Source: Gymnorhina tibicen | Lineage: Eukaryota > Chordata > Aves > Passeriformes > Artamidae | Length of the DNA: 64,000 nt | Direction: 5' to 3' | Assembly (NCBI GenBank): GCA_013399875.1 | Contig: VXAZ01005694.1 | Coordinates: 791,331 to 855,330 of the forward strand | Shown: positions 37,494 through 48,728 of the stretch, piece after piece | Position numbering within the stretch: position 1 is the first letter of the stretch | How the letters are laid out: each line of letters opens with the position of its first letter | Position numbers and translations under genes: made by a program | Notes under the pieces: generated by a model | Seen by the model: only the letters and a program-made list of their open reading frames with translations | Told to the model about the DNA's origin: nothing | Databases searched by the model: none

Positions 37494-37702
37494 GGATACC
37501 AGGAAAAACTTCTTCACGGAAAAGGTTCTCAAACACTGGAACAGGCTGCCCAGGAAAGTGGCTGATTCACCATCCCTGGAGGTAACTAAAAGATGCGTCT
37601 ATGTGGCATGTGGGGACCAGGCTAGTGGTGGGCTGGACAGTAAAAGCTGGGCCAAGTGATCTAAAATGGTCTTTTCAGCCTAAATGGTTCCGTGACTCTA
37701 TG
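37494..37702 (+). mobile_element. CR1 LINE 3' fragment
   Basis: This is a short CR1 tail on the plus strand. It starts at about 37494 within ORF2 ('ataccaggaaaaacttcttc') and encodes RKNFFTEKVLKHWNRLPRKV and DSPSLEV, the same protein block as in the copy at 27.7-28.1 kb. Downstream it passes through the 3' UTR ('gtgatctaaaatggtctttt') and ends with GTTCCGTGACTCTATG at about 37702, the CR1 terminal repeat. The reading frame has drifted after the ESPSLEV-like block, so this is a decayed copy. The unrelated sequence immediately before 37494 gives the truncation point. Orientation is opposite to the two larger CR1 copies. Confidence 0.93.
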
Positions 37703-40700
37703 AAAATAGAAACAGCAGATTGCAAAGTGAAAGGCAAGATAAGAAATGCATTGCTCGGAGTTTAGCTACAATTAACTGCAATATCATTTTTTGAGAGCAA
37801 AGGTAGCTAGCATCCCCGTGGAATAAAGTGAGGTGATGAGTGTGAGAAAGAAAGTAAATTGATATGGCAATTTCACCCCCAGGAGAACTAAGGCTGGTTG
37901 TAAAGATAAGTAAATGTACCTCCTGTGAAAAACATGGATTTTAATGCATTGTAAACCACTCAACATATACATATTTCTGAAATCTAGTAGCAACACGAGT
38001 TGCAGCATCATGAACTGCACCTTTTAAGCTCATCTTTTGGTATTTTTGCAGCAAGGGACCAACAGAGGTCTGACTAGGACCAGAGTGATCACTTTGTACA
38101 GAACATTTCCTCATTGTCATTACAATTTTGCCCTTTCCAGAGTGCCAGTAAGAGCTCATTCTGCTGCAGAATGGTTGCTTAGCGTCACACCTGCAAGAGC
38201 ACTCTGGGTACGCCCCTGGAAGGGCAGATGCAGAATCTGGGAATGCCAAAAGTGCTTCTCTCTGGGGTGTTTGCTGTTGTAGAGTAGCAGAGATGGACAG
38301 ACAAGTCCTGTGTGGTTTCTTCTCAGTCATGTTTTAGGTGTGCCATGAAGGCTGCTTTGTTTGTACTCAAGTTAATGCAAAGAGGGATCTGTAGGAAGCC
38401 CGGCGCAGATGATTCTGGGCAGGTTTCTTTCAACACACACCCTTCTCTAGTAATGGATTTCCCTGCAAGGACCAGAGAAAAATGGTATTTAAGGGTTGTA
38501 ATACTACACAAACTTCATTCATACTGAAGTTGTTCCTCATAAAGTTCAAGAGGTTCTCTCAAAAGCGTGCTTCTTCCTCTGGAAAAGCATTCCTTATGGG
38601 GAAAAATCACCTTCAGAATAGAGTCTGATTACTCTCCTGCAGATGCAGGAGTATCTGAGCCTCAACTATGACTTGGTACCTCTCGTTATGGCTGATGAAT
38701 TTAATAGCAGCAGCTGTGTCAGCTGCAAATCTTCTCTATAGGCAGTTATCTATACTTTTATATTGTTGGCTGTATCAAGGAGAGGGGCATGAACACAGAA
38801 TCAAATTTCTGTCACAGATTCAGCAGCCTGTTCCTACAGCAAGACTATTTTGCTATGTTGTTCCGAACATCACAAGCTGAGATACGCGTGGGCTCGGTCA
38901 TGCAGCTGTTAACAAATGCCCCTCCGTGCTAGCCCATGGCAAAGCTGAGAGTGAGACACAGCTAGTTACTACATTGTAGGAGGGAAAATTCAATTTTTTT
39001 TGTTCTTTTAAAGTTGTTACAAGTGAAGATGAAGTGGATGAGATCAACAAGAGCTTCAACCCAGTAATCTGAGTGCTGTACCTCTTGTAAACAGGCAGGC
39101 AATTTGTGTCAGCAGGGCCCAGGGTGCTCGCATGGGGACTAATGGAACCAGACACATAGAAAAGTAAAACTGCCAAGACAAGTGCACGTGAAGTCCAGCC
39201 TTAACACAGTGACTTTTCTTCTTCCTCTTGGCAAAAATCCCCATTCTTCAGCACAGAGACAAGATTAGAGATGCTCATTTCTTCTTTAGTCTGAGGAAGA
39301 GGTTCCAGGGCATTGCAGCAAATTAATCCTGCAGTTGCACCTCCAGTTTTAGAAGGGATTTAAAATCAAAGTGCCAGAGAGAGGCACATCCATGTGAAGG
39401 CAGAGAGAAGGGATTTTAACAGAACCTGCTAGATTTTAAATCACTGATTAGCTCAGTAACACGCAAGTCTAAACCTTTCATTCACTCCTGCAGAGTTCCA
39501 GGGGAAAATAGCCTATTTTCAAGAAACCATAGTTTAGGAGTTTAATGCTATTGGTTTCTCATCTCAAAGGCTCACTGGCATAGGCATCATGCTGAGCTTC
39601 AAGCCTTGGTGTCTAAGTAGAAACAGCTACCAAAAGACAGATTTGAATCCTTTGAGTATAGAATCATTTTCAATAGCAGCATTCAATCTCAAAATGTATT
39701 ATTAACAACTGAGCTAGGACTAGATTTTTTTCCATAATTAAAGTGCTTGAATTGTTATACCCAACTGCCTGTTATGGAAACCATGACAGAGCTAGGCTTG
39801 GCTGTTGGTGCAACTGCTCCAGCAATCACTACTCTGTATTTTAAATTCAAATGGCAAGTCAAAAGTAACATTTGACTAACACTACCACTCACTTATGTTA
39901 CGTGAGCACCTTCAGAAGCCTTCTGTGACTGTAGCTTCACTTACAACATCAGTATCTCGGAGAGTTCTGTTTGGCACCAGAAGCAGCCTGAACTGGAGTT
40001 TAATAGATCTGGCCTGAGAGGGCAAAGCAAGACTTGAGCTTGGTCTGTAAGGAACTAACTCCAGGACTGTTTTCCTTGCTCTTTGCAGCTGCATAGTTTG
40101 CACACAGCTAGCAGAAGGATTGAGCTAAGTCTGTAACTCAGCTTGCAAACTACGTGTCGTGTGTGCCAACAGCTCAGCATCTTCCAGGACCTGATCACCT
40201 CCTCTTGACTTCACATTAGGGTACTGCCAGGGAAGTCTTAATAGAAACCAGCAGTCGAGAGGCCAAGGTGGTCTCCCTCATGGATTCTAATGAAATAGGA
40301 CTTGAATTCTGCGTACTAGACCAAGACACCTCAAACAGTGAGACGCTATCTGCTAAGAAATAGGAAGTCATTCTGCTTCTAACTCTAGATTAGTTTATTT
40401 CCAAGTTGCTCTCCCACAGCCACATGCCATCTCTCAGTCAGCAATAGTTACACAGAAAGCGGATCCCAGCTGGCAAGGCCAAGGTGACTCTTCAAGCAGA
40501 GGTTGAACAGGGTTCAGTGAAGATATAGATCCTATTAGTAAAAGCATCTGTGTTTGCAAATTTAGAAACTGTGGTCCAAAGGAAAGGAAGTGCTCTCATG
40601 CAGATATTAAGGGTCCAAGCTATCATTTGGAGATAGCAGAACTTACCTGACACTCATCAAACCATGCGGCAGCAGTGTCCGCAGCCACACTGTTGATATT

Positions 40701-43700
40701 TGCCAGTTTTTAGTTTCAATTCCTGCTTCCCCCATGCTCCTAATCACCATAGAAACATCAAATTTTAATTGCTGCAATGAGAGACATATGCTACTTTTGC
40801 CTTTTAGGACACTTCCGATTTCTGGCATCTTTGAGTCAACTCATCTTAGGCATCTTCCACTTTCTGACTGCCCACTTTGAAACTGTGAGGCGAGGTGTCA
40901 ATACACAAGACTTAAATTAGCCTCTACTATTTGATTCTATTATTAAGCTGCTTTTCACTTCTTTCCATATTTGTGGGCTCCCAAAGTGATGCTCAGCAGA
41001 GTAAGTTGACAGGCCCTACTGTTTTGACCAACATCCCATTGCACCTCATGGAACAGCTGCAGAAAAACAAAGTAAGTTTCCTTATTACCTAAATAATAAG
41101 TTGCAGGAGAGAGGGGAGCCATTTGTCTCACTCACAGGTGCAAGCTCTTTTTAAAGTTTGACCACCAAACAACAGCACTGTGGAGGAAACTAGGAATTCA
41201 GAACTAGGGTAAAAATGCCATGAGAAGGTGCTTGCTGCTCCAGCTGGGACATGTGAAGAATAAGATACACTCTGGAATGTTCTGTTCTCTCTCTCTAGGC
41301 TAGGAAACCGGAAAACATATATAAGCACATTGAAAAATCTACAGGAACCAAGGCACATGAACTCTTTTGCTTTTGCTCTTGTGCACAAGATCCTTCATCT
41401 CAGATGGCAGAACTGAGCTAAGGGAGCAGAAAAACAAGTTTTCTAGACAGAAAAAACTGTCATTCTTTGTTCAGAGAGAGAGGTCAAACACTAAGGGAAA
41501 AGTGATTTGTACAGCATTATCTGCCTGTTGCTATCTAAATATTTCACCGAGGACAGATTTATAGCACATATCCAGGATCACTCCAGCCTTGTGAAGGTAA
41601 TTGCCTTTCAAAGTCAAGACTGTTCCCCCCACACTTGTTTCTACTGACGTGACTACTCGAGCACAAAACAACCACCCCTCTTTGCCACCCTCCTGCCCAT
41701 CAATACTGCAACAAATCAGATGATAATATTCATTAAGACATCCTTCTGTAACACCAAAGGCTTTACAGAACCAGCCCACCTTGTGGTTGCATATAGGCTG
41801 GTAGAAACAGATAAAGAATTTTAATTTAATGGGTGTCAACGTTACCTGTGATGGTAGACAGGTAAGCCAAAAGCTGCCATGTTACATAGTTGTCTAAATC
41901 TTCACTTTTTTTTTTTTTTAAAAACTAGGAAACAGCTCCAAGCTATTTTTTGTTTATCTAGCATTTCTCCCTTTCTACCAATTGCTACTTGTGTCCTGTT
42001 CTTGACTCTACAATCCCACTCATGCTGTCAGTGATCAATCTGGTGGTCTTCCCACTAAGATTTTTGTCTTATATCTGACATGGTCTTGCCCAGAATCCAT
42101 CGTTTTATGGCATGGAAAGGCAGTGAGGTCCCAGCACAGCACACTTAGCCTACGGATTTTAAACAGTATCTCACCTTGCCACACAAAGGGAATTTTTTCT
42201 CCCCCAAGGGTCCCCAGAGAACAGACCACCAACACTAAGACCAAAGCCAGCCAGTACACAAGCCCACAAGTATCACAGTCACAACCAGAAAACACAGTTT
42301 GAGACAACTTTTCCATTTTCAGTGTTTGATTTGCATTCGTTGCTGTCAACATGAGATGAAGGAAATTACCTTATCAGGCCTTTGATGAATAACTGAGAGA
42401 TTCTCCTGCCTGCTGAACAAAAGCTGAACTGTGCTTGGTCTCCTTAGTAACCACAGCAAACAAATATGCTCAGAAAGGGGGGGACAATCGACTGACATCG
42501 GAATCAGGTTCAGTTTATATCTACATTGTTGGCACATTTTAATGCTAACCAAGTCACAGCTGGGCAAGAGCAGCTATAAATCTATATCCTGCTGCTGTAC
42601 AGGGCCATTCTCCTGGCTTTCCATCTTTCTTCTTGGAGCTTATTATCTGTTCAGGACAACTTCCACAGAGCATTAGAACCTCTCTCTGCATCTCAGCTGG
42701 ATATTTTCACCCAGCTTCCAAGTAAGCTTCCTAATCCAAGCCATCATCAGGCCTTAGCCCTTCTCCTCCAGCTCCAATTCTTGATATGGAAAGCATCAGC
42801 CACATCTGCCAAAACAGCATTCTTACCTGAGCTAGGTTGCTGCTGACCCCACTCTTGACACTGCAAATCTGAGAAGGGGTCCAGCAGACCCACACTATAA
42901 ACATTGTTTACTAAAGGTTTTATGTTCTATGCTTTAACCGGTGTAACAAAACCAAGGACAGCCAACAAATATCAAATTAGCAGCACAGATCCGGGTGCAA
43001 AGCACTGCTTCTATGGACAGTGATTTCTTCGGATAGTTTACATACTCCATGGCCTGTGAGACTAGAAACTCAACAGCTGCTCATGGAATTATGGTAAGAC
43101 AGGTTTGAGACGTTCATCTGACTACCAAAAATACAGCAGTGCTTTCCTGGGTAGAGAAGGACGTGTCAGCAAATGAATCCTGAGCAGTCTGCACCCATGG
43201 TAAGAGTCGTGCAAGCAACAGCATTTCCCTGATGGATCTGTCCCCCATTTTCAGATGAACACGTGTGTATTTCTTTTCCAGTGTAGTTCTTCTGAAAAAT
43301 AAGCTGAAATTGCAAACTGCAGGGACCAGGAATCACCCAGTCGGGGCACAAGCCATGCAACTTCTTTTCAGCCTACTCACACTTCGAGACGCCATTCCTA
43401 AGGGGCAAAATCAGATTTATAACTTTTAGCTCGCAGCACTTTCCTCCAAGTGGTGGGTTCTTACATCTCCTTTTATTTTCACTTCTGCCATTGAAACATC
43501 TTTTCAAAAGTTCAAGATAAATAAAGAAGCCAAGTCACATACAGAAGATGGCATTTTTCAAAAAACACCCACACTCACATTCAGCTAAAAGCCAAGCTCT
43601 ATCCTCAACTAAAGAGAAATAAATTCAGAAAAGACCAGTTTCCCAAAGTTCCCATTGTTCTAGCTGCAGCTTTTCAGCATCACAACCACATCAGATAGTC

Positions 43701-43877
43701 CCATACCAGTACTACACAGGCCACTGAACCAAAGCTTTATGAAAACACAGCTTAGAAACACAAACTATTCCTACTGCTTAAATGAAAATAACTCCAAACT
43801 CTTGATGCATCAGTCTGGTGGTTTTGTTTTGTTTCTAACTGCTAGCTCAGTTTACATACCCTTCCCAATGACTGACG
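37703..43877. other. Unique sequence after CR1 tail
   Basis: Apart from the doubtful old repeat at 40.6-40.9 kb and a 13-base T run near 41908, there is nothing I can name. Open frames are short. Confidence 0.55.
40640..40880. repeat. Possible unclassified ancient repeat
   Basis: On the minus strand the text 'gatgcctaagatgagttgac', then CTCAAAGATGCCAG and GTCCTAAAAGGC, has a rhythm of TGCCTAA and GGCACC-like words. This recalls very old repeats found in reptile and bird genomes. I cannot align it to a specific family by eye, so the call is weak. Confidence 0.2.
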
Positions 43878-43942
43878 TTAGACTGACAGCTCAGCAAGGC
43901 AATAAAATTAGACTGACATTAGACTCAGCAAGGCAGTAAAAA
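43878..43942. repeat. About 30-bp tandem duplication
   Basis: TTAGACTGACAGCTCAGC then AAGGCAATAAAA (43878-43907) is repeated at 43908-43942 as TTAGACTGACATTAGACTC followed by AGCAAGGCAGTAAAA. The second unit carries a small insertion of TTAGAC-like sequence and one A to G change. It is a local duplication in unique sequence. Confidence 0.9.
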
Positions 43943-46900
43943 TGAAGTCACCACTTGTTCTAAGCAAAAAGAGAAAGTAATTGGGATCTCTTTGTAGGCT
44001 TCATGGCTTAGAGATAAGCATTTCACTGTGTCTGATTCTAATTAATACCTACGATTCTTCAATTAGCAGCAACATGTCAATCAGGAGACTTCACTTGGGA
44101 AATCAACATTTTGATAGCTAACAGTTGTGCAAGAAGGACTTTAAATCCAGGTGGTTACTCTTGATCCTTCATTAGGGTAGTTAAAAGAGGAGTAGGGAAG
44201 ACAGGGGAAAATTTTAAAAAAAGAAACAAAACACCAAACACAAAACCAAATTGGAACCCTGGAAGAAGTTTTAAGTCTAACTTGAGTATTCTTCCAGGAA
44301 AAAAACCCAAGCTAATCAATGATAAATTCTGTCCTGCTTACTTGCAAATGAGCCATATCACAGCTTTATGTACCCTGGGAAAATCCTGCTGCCTTATTTT
44401 TCTGCTCCTCACTAAAAAAAAAAAGGATATAATGGTACTGATTTGACTCATGAGCTTAGAGTAAAGATAGATCTATTTCTAAATGTAGACAAGCTCTTCA
44501 ACTTTGTCACGACTTTAGGGTGACATGTTAAAGCTTTTATTTGAAGCCAAGAGCACTAGAAGCAGGGTGATAAAAAAAAAAAACAAAACACAGTATAAGA
44601 CAAAAGTCTAATGGCATCTCAAATGGCCAAACTTTAAACATCTAACAAGCTCCTTCTCCCCCTCTGAAAGCAAGAGAACTCTTTTTTTTAAACTATTTTT
44701 ATTTAGAAATGAAGCAACGAAGATGAGGAGGAGTAGACAGGGGAGAGATCTCAGCTCTGGCACTGAGAGCATTCTTGACACTCTTTGTAAGTGACATCCT
44801 CCCATCATCCCTGTTGATTCAAATGATGATGCGTGATGATATGACATAGAAGAAAGCAGGGTTTAAGAAAGGACTGTACATCACACCTCAAGGATCCACC
44901 AACCCAGGCAGCTGGAGTACCATTATGAATTAATCAGCCCAATTAAGTCTCCTGAAGAGCACAATGACCCTCATTCCACTGCACACTGACACTTCCACAC
45001 GCATCCGACTGCCCAAGATTAACACACAGAACTAAAGGAGCACAAAAGCGTCTGTGCTGTTCCGTGATCCAGAGCCTGCCACCCTGCAAGGCACACTAGG
45101 AGCTGGATGCAGTCCAGCACAGACAGCGAGTGCTGTGTGTGCAAACCCCAGCTGAGGAGCCCCAGCCTCCTTTGAGGAGGGTGCAAACCCCTGTCCAGGA
45201 GCCTCCTGGACACAGAGGGAACACCGGGGAATCTGAACTGCTTCAGTGTCCCTATTTTATGCACAGCCATTTGCTCCCACCAAGCCCTGGATGGAAGGCC
45301 AGACAGGGGGATATTTAAGTAAGCACCTAATTTGCATGCTGAATCTCACTCGCGTTCCTGGCCTCTGAAACACCTTCATTTTCCATGTTTTTCCCACGTG
45401 TCTCTAATGAAAATCACCACAGACCCATGAAAATTTTAGAGCGCACCTCTATCTGTCTCCACTCTGATACTCTTTGAGCAGAAGCACAGACACCTCCCTC
45501 CCTCCCCGAGGCCAAACCCAGTGCTCAAGTCACATTGTCAGTCCATGTGCATTTGTGAAAAGGACCAGAATTTATGGCAACCTTCCAGTTTTTGGGCTGG
45601 ATCAATGCCTGACTCACCCCAAATACGGAAATACTCCTCCTCCTCCTCTGGTCCCACATCCGGAGCTTTTGGACTATAGATGTTAATTCAGCAAGACATC
45701 CACAAAAAAGGGGAAGGTGTTGCTTGTATTCCCCACAGTCACCCACCTCCCAGGATGGGTTTTGGTGGCACTCCCTGGCCCCAGGCTCCTCTTGAAGGGT
45801 GAGGCACCAGATACAGCTCCTGCAGACATTCCTGCCCTCCCCATTCCCACCTCTGGTAGCCCCAGAACCCCACCATGGATCACCACTGATGGCAGAGTGC
45901 ACCAGGAGAGAGGGCACCGTGCAAGAAGGGGGGGCCTGGGGAGGAGGCTGGGAAATGTAATGTAAAGAGATTAATTAACCCAAATCACACAGGGCACCTG
46001 CAGCAGAACTGAAGGCAACACCTGAATTCCCACAACCTGCTTCCTTCTGAGGGAGCAACCAGCACCCACTGTGGCAAGCACGGGTCGGCCACCCAAAGGA
46101 CAGCGATGGGAGCCACTCTCCCAGGTCATCAATCAACCTGTTAATAATTAGTGCACTGTGCAGCAAAACACATTCAGAGACATTCTGGCAAAAACAGAGC
46201 ACCTTTTACATAGGTCTTTCAAAATCTGGGGCCAAACTTAGCAAAATGCAACCATCACTGCTACATACAACATCATGTACATGTTCAAGAGGCACATAAT
46301 GTTAGAGAGAGAGATTTTTAGGGGATACACCAATGCTTCTCAATAATTTTTTTACTGTCAGTTAGAAAAGTTACCATTCACCTTCAAAATAAATAAAATT
46401 ATGTTTCTGATCCTTATTTGAATTGATAAAATAGCTGGAAATCTGAGTGGTTCCGGGCAAAAAAGTCCACACCTCTGTGAAGAAGAAAAACAGCCTAGGT
46501 CTGAAGTCCTGTTTCCTATCTCCTGCCTGATTCCCTAGTAAATTACTTCAAAGAATGGAGCTTAATTTCTGCTCACTCTTAGTCATGCCTGTTCCTGAAG
46601 GAATGCCTTTATTCCCATTGCCCATTTGAAAAGTCAGAACACACTGCACTGCATAAGAATGATCTATACTTGCAGCTTAAGAAAACAGTTTTTGAAATAT
46701 ATCTAAATTAGGTTTAATCATCTCTCACACATCCCAGCCTGAAGGAGCACCCTAGCAACAACCTTCAGCATTTTGCAAACATTTGCGACTAATTATGGGT
46801 TCGTAGAACAATAATACACGGCTCCATGCTTTACGGAAAGAGGCCAAAAGCAGCCTCAGAAGTAAGCCTTAGCCTTTAATTTAAACCAGTGCCATACAAA

Positions 46901-47481
46901 TTCTCAAATATACATTGCAAAAGCTTCCCAAAACACGGCTCTGATTAATGGCTCCAAAAACTTGTAAAAGCTCAGCTGTCAAGCATTAAAATGTAGGCTG
47001 AGAAAAAGCTCATGTAGAGCAGCTAAATAAAAATCCTTCAGAGCAGCTTTTCCCTGTACCTTAAGCGATGGCAGCACAACACAGCAGCCCACAGGAGAAC
47101 TCCTAAGAGCCGTAGGGCTTGCTCTGTGCTGGCTCAAGGGCTCCCATTCCTGCTTCCAGCCAGTCAGTCAGACCCCGTGGCAGGCCAGGCTGCCCTACCC
47201 ACCCCATCTCTGACCCCTCAGCCAGCCTTCCCTGGCTCACCCACTCGCGTCGCTGGGCACCGCCTAAAAGCTCCCCTGCTGCTGCCCGAGCTTCTTTCAG
47301 CCTTCAAGCTCTCTTACATTTCCCTTGAGCAGGAGACAGAAAGAAGTGGGCACAGAAGAAGCATTATCCTTTCCAGGTCCCTCTTGCTTTTACTCTCCGA
47401 TCATCTTGCCTCAACAAGTGGACAGGCAGTCGTCCAGCCCACCTGCTCCAGGCGGCACCACTCGGACAAGAGGATGCTCAG
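43943..47481. other. Unique sequence, mixed composition
   Basis: An A/C-biased tract lies at 44224-44250 and a (CTC)n tract near 45635-45652, followed by a GC-richer stretch to about 46.1 kb. The part at 46780-47040 is AT-rich with TAATTA-like and TTTAAT words and could be a conserved element. No gene was seen. Confidence 0.5.
45928..45952 (+). other. G-rich tract, possible G-quadruplex
   Basis: A run of seven G is followed by GGGG, GGAGG and GGG within 25 bases on the plus strand. It almost meets the quadruplex pattern, with one loop of about 8 bases. The surrounding 500 bases are GC-richer than average, with no gene recognised. Confidence 0.4.
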
Positions 47482-47514
47482 AGGGTTCTTCCAACCTTAA
47501 GCCTTCTGTGATTC
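47482..47514 (+). mobile_element. CR1 3' terminal remnant
   Basis: A very short match to the last part of CR1 on the plus strand: 'gttcttccaaccttaagcc' followed by TTCTGTGATTC. In intact elements this is the end of the 3' UTR just before the terminal repeats. CR1 insertions are commonly cut this short by 5' truncation. The left edge could extend a few tens of bases upstream, where similarity is unclear. Confidence 0.75.
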
Positions 47515-48710
47515 ACATCGGCTGTGCTTGAGAAAGAAATTTATCGTGGAGAGCTCAGCCCTAACCCCTGTGAAGATGTGTTGACAGGGACCCCTTTAGC
47601 AAGAGACTCTGGAAGATGCAACATCTGCTCGGGATAAACCTGGGTCTTAAGGCAAAATACCACCAGATAGTGTTGTTCCTAGCTGAGAAAACAAGGAGTA
47701 GAGGGGTTTTTTTTGTTTGTTATTTTTTATTATTGCTATACTCACTCTATTCAACATTTAACACTCTTGACGTAACAATTCCTGGGTAATTTTTAGTGAA
47801 AGCAATTTGTGGCCACAGCCTCTGTGATGCATTTTCAATTTTCTTTATGAAAGGGTGAGGAAGGTGTTACAAAACTGTTCTATTTGTCTTTAATGCAAGA
47901 ACTGCATTGGCTTAGAGACTTCAAAAGCAGAATGACAGAAGAGAGTAAACACAAGAGATTACTGGCAATGACTACTACATATCCAATGATTTAAATGATG
48001 GCAGAATTTCTTTTACTCCGTAGAAACTGAGAATATGAGAAACATCAAGGAAGTAAAAACAGCTTTATTGTCTGCTGAGGCTGGAGTTTCCTTCCATGGG
48101 CCTAATGGTGGATTTCAGCACCACGGGCTTTCTGGTTCCCTGTGTGTTGGAAAAGCAGAAAAGAACAAGAAAACAGCCGGATGGTTTCAGCATGTAATAC
48201 ACTGGGAAAGGAATGTCCCTCCAGTGAACCAGCCACCGTGTCCTATGAGACTGAAGCCTGCTCGTGCTCTGCAAAACCATTCCTGCAACAGGCAAAACTA
48301 CCCCCGAGTTTCCCTGGGTCTGACGGCTGCTTTACTGCCAAATATCCATCATGTCACAAAATCCCAATCTGCCCATGCTGCCTGACAAATCACAGTCCTT
48401 CTAACGTCCTGTGGAAAGGAGGGATTAAGGCCTTTATCTCCCACAGAAAGTACCACGTGGGACAGCACTCCCCTGGCCACTTTACAAATCTCACTGGAAG
48501 TCCAGTGTCTGTGTGAAGGGCAGATGTGTGGAGGAGAAGAAATGAGGAGCCAGAGGCGTCCTAGAGACACAGGTTTTGATACTCCTATAAAGAAAAGCCG
48601 AGGGGCTTGTTCAATGTTTCATCAAAACATCGAAACTGCAGCTGCTTGATCATTGTCCTGCTGTGTCTTATGATTTTATGTGGAGGATTTGGGTAGCTAC
48701 AGAGGTGAAG

Positions 48711-48728
48711 AAAAAAAAAAAAAAAAAA
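48711..48728. repeat. Poly(A) run, 18 bases
   Basis: Eighteen A in a row on the plus strand. The upstream sequence is not a recognisable retrocopy. Confidence 0.95.

Noticed and set aside
36937..37960. Exact 16-base repeat 1 kb apart (AATGCATTGTAAACCA)
   Set aside because: About one such pair is expected by chance in 64 kb on two strands, and the flanks do not align.
48711..48728. Poly(A) run as the tail of a processed pseudogene
   Set aside because: No recognisable gene sequence, poly(A) signal at the right distance, or target-site duplication was found next to it.
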